This document shows positions 1 through 10,849 of a stretch of DNA of 64,000 nt, piece after piece. The notes beneath the pieces were generated by a model. That model was not told the DNA's origin, made no database searches, and saw nothing but the letters and a program-made list of their open reading frames with translations. The stretch is from Arabidopsis thaliana (Eukaryota > Streptophyta > Magnoliopsida > Brassicales > Brassicaceae), in NCBI RefSeq assembly GCF_000001735.4, contig NC_003075.7, positions 6,945,001-7,009,000 of the forward strand. Direction: 5' to 3'. Each line of letters begins with the position of its first letter. Position 1 is the stretch's first letter. Both the position numbers and the translations under genes were made by a program.

Positions 1-126
1 GAATACATAAAAAAAAGGGTCGATTGATAATGAAAAAAAAATCGAACTTTATATTCATAAGAATTTTGTTACTAAACCATATCTCTTTATCTGTAAGAGT
101 GTAAGACTGTAACTTCGAAAAAGTAT

Positions 127-2186
127 CTATGATTCTTCTTCACCAGTTAGCCTCAAGCTAAACTCCCATAGTTTTTTGGCCAGATCTTTGTCTTTACCCT
201 GAGAATTAGGGTCAGATATGTTGTTGTCCATCAAGTATTCTCCACTCACTCCTTTTGCCTGAGGATGAAGCGCAGCATAACAGGTAGTTGCCGCTCCCTG
301 CAATTACCGTATCAAAAAACACAGATACAAACATTTGTATGTGTGAGTTGAGACAGAATGATTAAGTTGGAAGCAAATTAGATGAAAAAATTAAGAAACC
401 TGACCTGTGGAATGCTCTTCAGCACATACTTCCCCACCGCATTACCAATTGCTGCGTCAAACAAGAGAAAGAAATTCATGCCGTTATCGGTTGGTTCTCT
501 GATGCATCTATTGTTAGATCATAAACATTCATTGACAAGCTTACTAGTTACTACGGAACAACATTTTGAAAATGTGTAGATTAACACAGGGTTAAACTTA
601 TACTAGTTAATTATAATACAGGATCAAACATCACCTAGGATATGAGTCACAGTGCAGGCTCAAACTAAATTTTACAAGGCGACACAAGTTAATCCGTTGT
701 TTATCGAGTGTCAGTCCAGTATGCAGTATTAAATAAACAAAGGAAAGTCAGAAATGATATATAAGGCGAAAGAGGATTTACTATTTATGAAGCTGTGGTA
801 GCGTAAAAGATTGGTCATAATGGATCCAGGATGAAGTGAATTAGCAGTGATATTCACACCTTGTTCCTGTTTTAAGCAAAACAAAGATGAACCAAACCTA
901 ACTCCTCTAGCTTTCTCTTTGACCTTTGGAATTGACTACGAATCAACTGCGAAATACTATCTTACCTTGAATAGCCTAGCGAGCTCAGTAGCGTGCAAGA
1001 TGTTACCGAGCTTTGACTGACCATATGCTTGCAAAGTATTGTACCTGTAGAGAAACAGTGAGAGCAATAGCAGTATGTTATTAGTTTACTACACTAGAAC
1101 TCAAAAGTAATAAACAATACTATCACATAACAATCACCTTGCTTCATCATTTATTTTGTCAAACTGAACACCTTCCCGGTAAGCAAATCGATGACCTTCT
1201 GATGAGACAATAACAATTCTTCCTTCTCTATTGCTTTCACTAGCTGTTTTCTTCATCCTCTCCAAAAGAAGGTTTGTCAACAGAAAATGACCTGAAGCAT
1301 TGTACAAAACATAAACCTTATAACATAGAAAATGTTCCTCATCATACTTCAAACGATGAAGCAAAAGTTCAAACAAAGAAGCAAAAAGGGAGGAGATCAT
1401 AAGTTCTTCTAAACTAAACATACCCAAATGATTGGTTGCAAACTGTAATTCAATGTTGTCGCTAGAAAGCAAGAAGGGACATGCCATAATCCCCGCATTA
1501 TTGCTACAAAAACAAGAACAAAGATTAAGCCGACTAACACATATTAACATTCACTAATCCAGCAATTACTGAAACAAACTACAAACTTAGAGAGACTTTA
1601 CATGAGAAGATTCAAGGGAAGGTCCAAAGACTGATACTCTGATGCAAAGCTCCTGACAGAAGCCATAGAGCTAAGATCCAACTTCATTACATCAATCTTA
1701 GCCTGAGGTATTTCCTTAAGTATCTTATCTCTGACTTGATTACCAGAATCTGTATTCCTTACCGCCATTACAACATGAACACCACGAAGAGCAAGAACAC
1801 GAGTAGTCTCTTCCCCAATACCACTTGATGCTCCTGAAATCAAATAAAACATATACATCAAAAACCAGCAAAATCTTCTCCTTTGCTTCAAGATGTGTTC
1901 TTAACAAGCCTGATAAAGTTTAATCCTTTAGTCCATTAACAGATACCAACAACAACTTGAGTTCAAGGGCAGGATCAAAACCAAGAAATTAAACTATAGA
2001 CTGAACATAGATCATAAAAAAGTTGAAAACATCTGCACGAAGAAGAAGAAGAAGAAGAAGAAGAAGAAGAAGAAGAGGACCTGTGACGATAGCAGTGAGA
2101 CCAGTACCATCGATTCCATGAGTGACTTCTTCAGCTGTGGAACGAGCAGAGAACCCAGATGCTCCTTTCCACCAAAAAGGCCACAT
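127..2186 (-). CDS. Short-chain dehydrogenase/reductase, TIC32-like (8 exons, 317 aa)
   Basis: NAD(P)-binding Rossmann-fold oxidoreductase. Exons by GT-AG junctions: 2081-2186, 1602-1833, 1424-1503, 1138-1291, 966-1044, 782-866, 405-451 and 127-297. They join in frame to 317 residues. Visible motifs are the nucleotide-binding TGASSGIG across the exon 1/2 junction, NNAGIM in exon 3, a catalytic serine in [10 protein letters not shown] and YGQSK (catalytic Tyr-x3-Lys) in exon 5, and [11 protein letters not shown] in exon 6. The N-terminus ([20 protein letters not shown]) resembles TIC32, the chloroplast inner-envelope import-associated SDR, so a related family role is likely; the substrate is unknown. 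There is no cleavable transit peptide that I can see. It runs in the same direction as the downstream end of eIF3a. I believe this is locus At4g11410, by recognition. Exon 7 is short (47 nt) and its acceptor was chosen because only it keeps the frame. Confidence 0.9.
2039..2076. repeat. (GAA)n microsatellite in intron 1 of the SDR gene
   Basis: About 12 GAA/AAG units on the plus strand, hence TTC/CTT on the transcribed minus strand. They lie within 5 nt of the exon 1 donor at 2080. The tract forms a pyrimidine-rich start to intron 1. Length polymorphism between accessions would be expected. Confidence 0.9.
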
Positions 2187-2833
2187 GTTTGTTTTGTTTC
2201 TATCTTCTGTACCACAAAATTAAAGTCTAATCTCAACCAAACCAACGCTAGCTGATGATCAAACACACACCCTAGTAAAGTTGACCAATTATAAAATTTC
2301 TTTTTCCGAGAGCTTTTGCAATGTGCCCATGCTCTGTTCTCAAAACAAGGCACTGAAGAATCTCGTATAAAAGTATTAATTACAGTTTCATTTGTTTTCT
2401 TCCTTAATCCAGAGATAAGAATAAAGATGTTTGTATACACTATTTACATTTTTGATACAAATGTTGTTAAATGTGAAATTTGGTATTCGTTTATTGTTCT
2501 TCATAAACTAATAATAAGCAATTAACAAAAAGTTTGCTTGAAAGAGAAGCTGATCAATGTCAAAGGTTTTTACAGCAGAAAGTTGGAAATAAATTGGACA
2601 AACAAAGAAAGATCCAACCGAAGAAGGAAATAACAACTCTCTCTGGGTGTGTAGAGCAAAAAACGAGTCTAACATGTTTTAAAATCTTTCATAAAAACTT
2701 ATAAAAGATGAGCAATCTTCAAAAGAAGAAGAGACAGGTTTGGGCTAAAGAAGAGTGCTGTGATGTTGAAAATCCAGAGATAACCTTTTTCATTCATTCC
2801 CATGGAGATTGAGACCAAAAAAATTATTATTAC
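2187..2833. other. Spacer: 3' UTR of eIF3a and promoter/5' UTR of the SDR gene
   Basis: No supported coding region. Both flanking genes are on the minus strand, so this 650-bp AT-rich interval must hold the eIF3a 3' UTR (adjacent to 2833) and the SDR promoter and leader (adjacent to 2187). Open frames here are short, unconserved in appearance and have no partner exon. Confidence 0.6.
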
Positions 2834-5800
2834 TCAACGCTGTGTTGGCCTGGGCCTGGAGCTTCCAAATGTGGATCGGCGATCATCACTGCCTCTAGGA
2901 CCAGAACCCCAACGGTCTCCTCCTTCAGCTGGAGGTCCAGATCTTTCCCTATTACTAGTCCACCGGTCAGTATTCTGAGCGGCTCCTCTGTTGCTTCCCC
3001 AGTGGTCATCTCCGGGAGGCGGCCCACGGTTGGACCGTCGGTCAGTTTCTGATGATGTTGGTGCTGATGGGCCTGAGACCTCAGTAGTCTGGCGCTTCCA
3101 CTTCGGAACATAAGGTGCTGCTGGTGCTCCTGCTGCTGCTGCTGCTGCTGCTGGTGCGGTAGTTCCAACAGGAGTAACAGTAGGCTCTGCAAGGCGAGCA
3201 GGTGGTGCATTAGTTCCTCTCAACAGCTCTTCTCGTTCCCGCCTACTTTTCTCTTCCAGCTCTATCTCTCTCTGCCTTTGCTTCTCAAAAGCTTTATCCA
3301 AGTTTGCTTTGCGTTCAGCTTCTACCTTCTTGAGCCTCTCAGCTTCTACATTAGAGGAAAACCCAAAAAATAAACAGAAACAAGGGGTTATTAAGAAAAA
3401 CTTCAATATCAAAGTCAAAATGATGTGGATTTATGGAAGCAAGTCCACACCTTCCTGCTTGCGAGCTTCCTCTTCTTCCTGCAGCTTCCTAATCCTTTCT
3501 TCTTCAATTTTCAAATAATATATCTGCTTCCTCTTGATATCCCTTTCTTGCTTCTTCTCTCGGATTATTTTACTGATACGCTCCTCTCTCTCCGTCCTGA
3601 TTCTGTCAAACTCTGCTTGTCGACGACTAATCACTTGTGCTTGGAATATTTCCTGGGCACAGAAAGATTCGATTATAAGTACATTGGAAGGAAAAGTTAC
3701 AGGAAAAATGTAAGAAACTAGAGAGCTTTAAAATTAATTCAATAACGAAAAGAGATTCAGATCAAAGATGAACATTAAGAGAAACAACATGACATGTCAA
3801 AGACTGACCTTATTACCCAACATTCTGGACAACCTGTTCTTCTCCTTCAAGTCACTCTCATGACGCTCTTTACTGAGTTCAACTTCACGCTGCATAGGAG
3901 AAGAGCTTTTAAGACCTCATATACTTCCAACACAGAACCAAGTTGTAAGAAAAGAAAAACTACTGAAACAGTAAGTACCTGTTGTTCACGCTCATAAAAC
4001 TCTCTTTCCTCTACCAGTCTTCGCTGATATGCAGCTTCAATCAATGGAGCAGCCTCTTCTCTCTTTGCTCTTTCCAAATAATCCATCGTTTTGGCAAGCT
4101 TTTGAAGCTTCTTCTCCATTTCTTGCCTTTCCTTGAGCTGCTCAGTTAAGGCCCTTTCCTTCACAGATTGCTTTGTCACCTTCTCCTATATTTAGTTTAA
4201 CCCAACCGACATTAGTAATAAGTTAATCAGTGAACTATATAATAGCTAACATATTGGTAAACTTACTCCGTCTAAAAGTGGCTTCTTCTTTCCCTTTTTC
4301 ATGCGCTTCTCTGTCTCTTCCAGTAAAGCTTGGGCTTCTTCAAGCTCCTTCTCCTCTATCTCTCTAAGGATTCTTTGTTTTCTTCTCTCTGCAAGCTCTG
4401 CTGCAAGTCTCTTTTGTTCTGCCTCTTCAGTTAGCTTCTGAAGCTTAAGCCGTTTCTGCTCCTCTTCACGTTCCTTCAAAAGTAAACATCAAATAAAGGA
4501 ATTTTCATAAACAGGTACAGCGTAAAAGGAGAGCTGTGCAAATAACCATGGAAAAGTAACTACCATTTCTAGTTGCTGACGCTCTTGATCCTCCTTCCTC
4601 TTTTCAATGATTGATTTACGAGCAAGCAGTCTTTTGTGCTCTTTCTCAACAGTATCTGCTAAATTTGGTATAACGCCAGCTAGTTTTGATGCTTTACTTG
4701 GGACAGGATACAGCATAGCTCTTACTTTGCTCAAAGACTCGGCAAAAACAGCCAGATGATCCCTCAGTCCATCAGACTCAATACCCTAATATACAAACAG
4801 TTGATCAAATAGATTAGTATTTAGTCAATAAGTTAAAAATTATATTACTCAACTACATATGATATAATCAGTGTTGAGCTGAAGCTTTAACAGAGGCTTA
4901 CCAAATTTCCAAAAATTACAACACCCTTCATGTGATCAACTTTCATGGCAACAAAATTGTTCTTCACAGCATCAACAGAAATCTTCTCTACCTCTGAGAA
5001 TTGAAAGAAGGGTACCAACTGAGATAAACTCTCAATTCTTATTGTCTGATAAATCTTAGACACCTGAAAATAAAATCGGAACATAGAACATTTAGTATGC
5101 AGAAAAAGGGATAAACCACCAGAAAAATCCAAAATGGTTGAATGGGTATTGACCTACAACATAGAGAACAAGGCTTACCTGTTGAAGTAGCCTCAGAGTA
5201 GCAAGCTTCTCCAGAGAAGGAACATATTGGGAAAGTTGCACTTCTGGTAAAGAAGGAGCTGAGGACAGTTTCCCACCAGATTTGGAAATCTTTTCCAGCA
5301 AAGGCTGAATCTTGGAGCCAAGATCAAGTGGGTGAAATTCATGCTCCAAAACATGGAAAAGATCTTTGACCTCCTGAGATGCACAGCTCAAAACACCTTT
5401 TGAAACCTAATTGCATAAAAATCAGCCTCCAAATCAGATATTTGTAAGTCGACAAATATTCTAAACCACAGACAGGGTAACAGCTAGAGACTCACCAGCT
5501 CTGACAGAAGAGCTGACCGGGAAAGCTGAAACAGGAAGGAAATGGAATTAGAATACTAAACCAGAAAGAAAGGGCGCAAAATAAAAATGAAGCAACATAA
5601 GAACCTATGTTACCATATCTTTGCCCTCAAATTTAGGTTCAAGATTGAATCCAATGAGGTTAGCCATCCTCAAATTGCGTTCTTTCTCATTTTCAAGTTC
5701 CATATGGGATGCGCTCTGAGCCCGATCAAATGGTGGAATGGACAATGCCGCCAAGACAACAGATGACGCTATTAGCTGCAAATCCTTTTGGCTTAAATTC

Positions 5801-7053
5801 TTGTTGAAATTTTTCTGCAGACTAAACAGCTTAAACCATGCATAAGCATGATAAAGATGGCTAGAAGAAATCCAGAAGATCTCAGTCAATTTGGAATAAT
5901 AAACCATCAATAAAGATGACTTGGGCGTTTTTTTGACCATGCACATTAATCCATAGATATCTTCAACAGAGCGAAAAGCTTCCTGCAAAGATACATCACG
6001 AACCATACTAACTTATTTCCAGTAATTATACAGAGGATAAGCTATATACAGCCAAACTAAATATGGAATAGAGAAGGTAGCATCAGAAAAATACACATAG
6101 AAAACAAAAACGCACCTGCCAAAGTCCAAGCTCAGTAGCAACTTTCAACTGATCAAACCTTGTGTCCAGATACAGCTGCAAGCTCTCAGGGGCTGATAAG
6201 TCAGGTCGGTCCCTTTGGTCTCTGTACTTGTTCAGGTTTGCCAAATGATTTCTTATAATTTCACAAAGCCTACGGAACTCTGTTGTTCGCTTGTACTGCT
6301 TACAGAACTGGAAGGCTTTATGTGCTGTCATCTACAAGATTATAAAGTACAAGTCTTCAATCTCAATCAACTTAAAATCAGAGGTATCACCAATAAGCTT
6401 AACCTAGAAGAAAACAAACCGCATAAAGTGCTTCCAACTTTGAGTTGTTTCGCAATATCTCAAGGACTGTCCTGTATGTCTCCCACAGAAACTTAAACCA
6501 TGGGGTGACCAACTCACGGTCAGACCTATCTTTTCCCTTCTCCCCACTGACAATACTTAGCTGTAAATCCTCAGGCTTCCTATCAGCTTCAAGGTCATCA
6601 ACATCAAGAGCCTCCTCAAGGGCATCCGCCTGAGACCGAGCTTGCTCAGCTTTGTCAGTAGCAAGATGTAGGAAGTGCTTGATAACTTCCTCCAAGGAAC
6701 TGACATTCACTTGCTGGCAAACAATACGATACTGAATCAATCCATCCTTAGCGAATCGACCCCTCTTCAAGTCAACACAAAGATCAAGATACTTAAACAT
6801 GATCTTCTCAAGCGGTTTCTGCCAAGCTCTGTATCTCTTGGAAGTAATGAGATCATGAAGCGCCTGAAGAGCATCTTGTTTCTGTCCAACATTGATCAAT
6901 TCTACACACACAAAAAAAAAGTGTTTAACACAATCTCAATTCATACACACCCTAACCACATCCATTTGACCAAATGGATGTTAAAACGAAAACATTTCGT
7001 AACTTACCATCAGCACGCTTCAACGCGTTCTCTGGTTTGGCAAAATTCGCCAT
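2834..7053 (-). CDS. TIF3A1: Eukaryotic translation initiation factor 3 subunit A (13 exons, 987 aa)
   Basis: Largest eIF3 core subunit, a scaffold of the cytosolic 43S pre-initiation complex. Exons: 7008-7053, 6420-6901, 6116-6331, 5614-5982, 5496-5525, 5406-5179, 4902-5063, 4564-4785, 4267-4473, 3979-4185, 3809-3889, 3451-3652 and 2834-3345. They sum to 2964 nt. The protein starts [20 protein letters not shown]. The N-terminal two thirds are helical with a PCI-type region (around residues 330-510, encoded in exons 4-7). A long charged coiled coil follows, built of repeated Glu/Arg/Lys-rich helices such as [12 protein letters not shown] and [14 protein letters not shown]. The tail is Ala/Pro- then Arg/Gly/Ser-rich, with repeated DRW(T/G)S-type units. 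The length equals what I remember for Arabidopsis eIF3a (At4g11420). A GCT-repeat polyalanine lies at about 3127-3150. The family's metazoan 10-residue DDDRG repeats are reduced to a few imperfect units here. Expression should be constitutive. Confidence 0.95.
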
Positions 7054-8478
7054 GTTTCAGACGAAAAAAGCTAGTAACAAACTCTAACGCAAGGGACACT
7101 CTCAATTAGCCTGAAAAACACAGAGAAGCGATTTTGTTACAGAGATCACCAGAATCCGAAAAACCCAATCAGATATCTCAGAAAAGGATGGAAGCTACAT
7201 AGACCAGAAAAAACTTGCCCAAACCCTAAATTCATTTCATAGAATCAAAATAACACAGAAAGATTCGATAACCTGACCCAAACCCTAACCCAGATCAATT
7301 CAATGAGATTTGATTAAAAGGCAGTAGAGATCCAATCACTGATGCAAGAACAGAGCCGAAACTTAGGACTAACCTTGTAGCCGTGAAAAGAGAAGACTGA
7401 TAAGAGAGACGAGAAGCGAAGCGGAAGCAACTCTAGGGTTTCTGGTATTAATATTATCGTTCTACATATATATTACCCATATTTGCAGAAATCATCCTAT
7501 TTTCTTACGGTTTCGAAATGACCCCGTTTTATCTTCTTAGTGTTTATAAAACCCAATTTGTCTAATACTGGGATGTGATTCAATTGAGATCAACAAAATT
7601 TATGGATTTCATTTTCGAATTATCATTTACAATATACTCTCTATATTTTGTTTAATAATATTTTTAGCAATTAACTTTGATATTTCTATATTATTAACTA
7701 AACATACATTTAAGTAAATAGCCAACAACATATTAAATATTACATAAAATGCCACTACAAAAATTCATTTCAAAAAAACAATTGATTTACATAAAATCAT
7801 GAAAGGTAAAAAATTCAACTGTAAAAGGGTGTTATTGGTTTATGATTTCAAAAGAGTTTTAATGACTTAAAGTGTAATATAGAATCTGATGTTATTCAAT
7901 TAAATTTTTTTTAAAGTATAATTGTGTTAACCCGCTTTAATATTTATAATTGGGCAATTATAAATTCATATAAAAAAAATTAATTATGATTATTGCATTT
8001 ATATAAAAAAATTGAAAATTTGAATATGATTTTTTCTATTACAAATAGGGATTGTTAGCTTACTTTTAACTGTTTTTTTCTTAATTATACTAGGTAAGTA
8101 ACAAGAGTATAAGAACATTATACAGTTCAAAATATATATTTAAGCAAGGCATTGGAAATATGTGATGGAAAATTAATATAACAGATTATTTTTGAATTAT
8201 TTTACTATCGACGTATTTTTTTTGTCGGAACTGTCGCTCACGATTTGCAATAGAACATAGCCATATGTAATCATTTTGATCTATATTTTTGAGTTACTCC
8301 AAGATTCAAACAATTTAAATTCCGTTATAATCTACAATTAACCTTCCATCCAATTCCAAAATCAACAATATTTTAGCCAATTTGTGCGATGATCATGAAT
8401 TTGTTTTGTTAAATTCATTGATTTTCTAGAATCCAACATGTACATAAAAAAAATTAGTGGAAATTGATATATTTTTTT
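7054..8478. other. eIF3a leader/promoter and AT-rich spacer
   Basis: The first ~390 bp upstream of the eIF3a start are AAACCC-rich on the minus-strand leader side, with several ACCCTAA-type telo-box-like words (near 7223, 7279 and 7286). Such words are common in translation-machinery promoters. A leader intron is likely, because a splice-like junction lies between the ATG and the GC-richer block at 7370-7435. From about 7450 to 8478 the sequence is very AT-rich; I see no gene or clear element. Confidence 0.5.
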
Positions 8479-9346
8479 GGGAAATTTGCAGAAATAACTA
8501 ACAAAAAAACTATAATTCACTAACTAACCATCCTAACTATGTAATTATAATATTCTCTGTATTATATGTAATATTACTCAATTTGCCCTTGTTGCCTCAA
8601 TACCTTCAGTAGCAACCACCACCGCTGGCCACCACCGCCGGCCACCACCGCCGGTCACCACCGCCGGCCACCACCGGTCACCACCACCGGTCACCACCGC
8701 CGGCCATCACTGCCTGCCACCACCGCCGGCCACCACTGCCTGCCACCACCGCCGGCCATCACCGCCAACTTCGGCCACCATCTATTCCGGTCACCACCAA
8801 CACCGGTCACCGTCACTGTCGGCCACCATCAAATCCGGCCACCACCAACTCCGGCCACCACCAACTTCGGCCACCACCACCACCGCCACCACCACTGTCG
8901 GCCATCACCACCACCGGCCACCACCACCACCGCCGGTCACCACCACCACCACCACCACCACCACCACCACCGCCGACCATCACCCCGCCGGTCACCACCA
9001 CCACCGCCGGCCACCACCACCACCGCCGGTCACCACCACCACCACCACCACCACCACCACCACCGCCGACCATCACCCCGCCGGTCACCACCACCACCAC
9101 CGGCCACCACCACCACCGGCCACCACCACCACCGCCGGCAACCACCACACCGATCACCAACACTTCCGACCACCATCAACTCCATCCACCACCGCCGGCC
9201 ACAACCATCACCACCACTACCATCTCCAATCAAAAAGACTAATTTAGTAAGTTTACTACCCTCTAGTGTTAGTTTCTACATTTTGTATATTATAGTGTTA
9301 GTTTCTTAAATAAATTATCAAAAACAGTTAGTTTTGCAATTCACCC
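8479..9346. mobile_element. Probable Mutator-like (MULE/MITE) element carrying a CCACCGCC array
   Basis: The ends are inverted and related: the left end reads GGGAAATTTGCAGAAATAAC and the reverse complement of the right end reads GGGTGAATTGCAAAACTAAC. About 16 of the first 21 positions match. The same 10-bp word, ATATTTTTTT, flanks both sides (8469-8478 and 9347-9356). A 9-11 bp target duplication is the signature of the Mutator superfamily. The interior has no transposase; it is the CCACCGCC repeat. The flanking word is T-rich, so chance similarity is possible. The inverted arms may continue at lower identity for roughly 80 bp. Confidence 0.5.
8615..9200. repeat. CCACCACCGCCGG-type compound minisatellite (proline/histidine-coding on one strand)
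   Basis: About 580 bp of CCACCACCGCCGGCC/TCAC words, abruptly GC-rich inside a very AT-rich region. It includes pure (CAC)n runs of about 30 nt and a tandem duplication of exact period 93 bp: the word CGCCGACCATCACCCCGCCG occurs at 8971 and again at 9064. Every frame on both strands stays largely open because the repeat unit is a multiple of three. Translation gives Pro/His/Arg/Thr-rich or Gly/Trp/Val-rich nonsense. A hydroxyproline-rich glycoprotein gene (At4g11430) has been annotated near here. I see no signal peptide, no SPPPP or YVY motif and no convincing plus-strand ATG, so I describe it as a repeat. Confidence 0.85.
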
Positions 9347-9349
9347 ATA

Positions 9350-10330
9350 TTTTTTTCTCGTAAATGTTTTTTTATTGATCGAAAGTCTACGGCACAAGGT
9401 ATTCTTACAAGACAATATTTTAAGAGCTAACAAAACGAATATATAGTCCACAAAGATAGACCCAAGATTAAACCCTCCAAAGAAAGAAAAGAGACAGCAA
9501 AGCAAACTATCTTCATATCACAAGACGCGTCAGACGGTAAAGATGAGATTACGACACATGTTGATTTCACAACCTCCACCGCAAGAGATCCAACTTCCGA
9601 TGAATTTTAGATCGTCACCGGAAAACTAAGTTCGAGCAATCAAATCTTCTGTTTCTCACCGTAATGACAATCGCAGATCACCATACTGATTTGCTCACGA
9701 CTGATTCTTAACCAATTGAATCTCTGATTCCTTGACAACAACGACGAAAAGGTAATTCAAGATCTACACAACAACTAAAGCTTTTAATTAGGAACCTAAA
9801 GCACATTCAAACCATGAACTGTTTTAACCGAGTAACATCCGCTTAGAGATTAAGCCAATAAAGCTTCCAACCAACAACTAAAAACATAAAAGAAAGCAAT
9901 CATCTTCATAGATCGGTGGGAAGAAATAACCACAATTATGTTGAACTCAATCCAAAGGCACTAGAAAAAACCATCATCCACAACTCCGATTTGTTTCTTT
10001 TAAAATTGAAATCGATAAGCTTGAAAAACAAAACGAGCCTTTTAATCAAAGGAGGTTTAAGGAATTCTAATTCCAGATCTAAGAATTGAAACACAAGAGG
10101 GCCAATCAAACCAAATGTAAAGAAAACTAAAGAACGAAAAGATAAATTTAAACCGGAAAAAATCCGATTAGAAGCTAGACGAGACACAATAGAAGGACGA
10201 TGAAACTCTAGATATAAGCCAGTCAACCGCCTTTGTAAAAGCCGACAGATGCCAGACGCTAGCCGACCACCACCGTAAAGAGAAACGGACGGTGTCAAAA
10301 CTAAAGCTGGCCAAACATTGCCATAAAAAC
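9350..10330 (-). mobile_element. Sadhu-like non-autonomous retroposon candidate
   Basis: Read on the minus strand, this 1-kb block has moderate GC and ends in an AATAAA followed by A-rich sequence (plus positions 9350-9378). That is what a polyadenylated, reverse-transcribed insert would look like. It has one 120-codon open frame (10298-9936) with no recognisable domain. The terminal stretch just before the poly(A) resembles, from memory, the 3' end of Arabidopsis Sadhu retroposons. I could not find a clear target-site duplication, and the 5' limit is a guess. The alternative is an ordinary non-coding transcript or a decayed gene. Confidence 0.35.
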
Positions 10331-10849
10331 GAAAGTTATCGGATAAAAAGCCAAAAAGTCAAAAGCCAAAAGATTCTAAACGGATAGTTGGACAACGGAA
10401 CTACCGTTGCCAGAGAAAAAACTCTAATGACTTCCTTTCTAAAAAAATATAGGAGAGGGAAGTCCACCCGATTAGTGGAATTTGATTATTGAACAAAACC
10501 AGTTTTTCCATTTTTTCGCAATTGTAACAAAAAAACAAAGGTAAAAATAAAAACGAAAAAGTAAAACCCTTCGAGAAGAAGAAGCAGCGCATAAACCCCC
10601 ATCGGCCAGAGAAAATGAGCAATTTGGGATCTCGATCTTCTACCGACAAAGAGCTTATCAGCTTCTCAAGGTTTTGGTTAATTTGAGCTACAGATTTTTG
10701 GATTATCGATGATATCTAGCTTCGAGAAATTTTCGAATTTTCTCACATGAGGCGTTATTTTGGAACAGATCTTTGTTGAGCTATTGGCTCGAACTAGTTG
10801 ACTAAGATTTAGAAGTCGATTTTTTGTGTATATTGTGTAAGATAAGCAA
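10331..10849 (+). promoter_or_regulatory. Promoter and 5' leader of the carrier-family gene
   Basis: Spacer between the retroposon candidate and the ATG at 10850. A transcribed leader is likely from about 10560. It contains an upstream ATG at 10615 whose frame closes after about 23 codons. That frame is terminated within a possible leader intron (donor-like AAG|GTTTTG near 10671). The evidence is only sequence appearance. Confidence 0.4.

Noticed and set aside
8813-9163. 116-codon minus-strand Gly/Trp/Val-rich open frame
   Set aside because: It is the mechanical translation of a trinucleotide-type repeat; equally open frames exist on the other strand, and there is no domain, signal peptide or splice partner.
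8615-9200. CRISPR-like or regularly spaced repeat array
   Set aside because: The units are contiguous CCACCG words without unique spacers, and the genome is a plant nucleus.
9936-10298. 120-codon minus-strand open frame
   Set aside because: No recognisable domain; it lies inside the poly(A)-ended retroposon candidate and has no supporting context.
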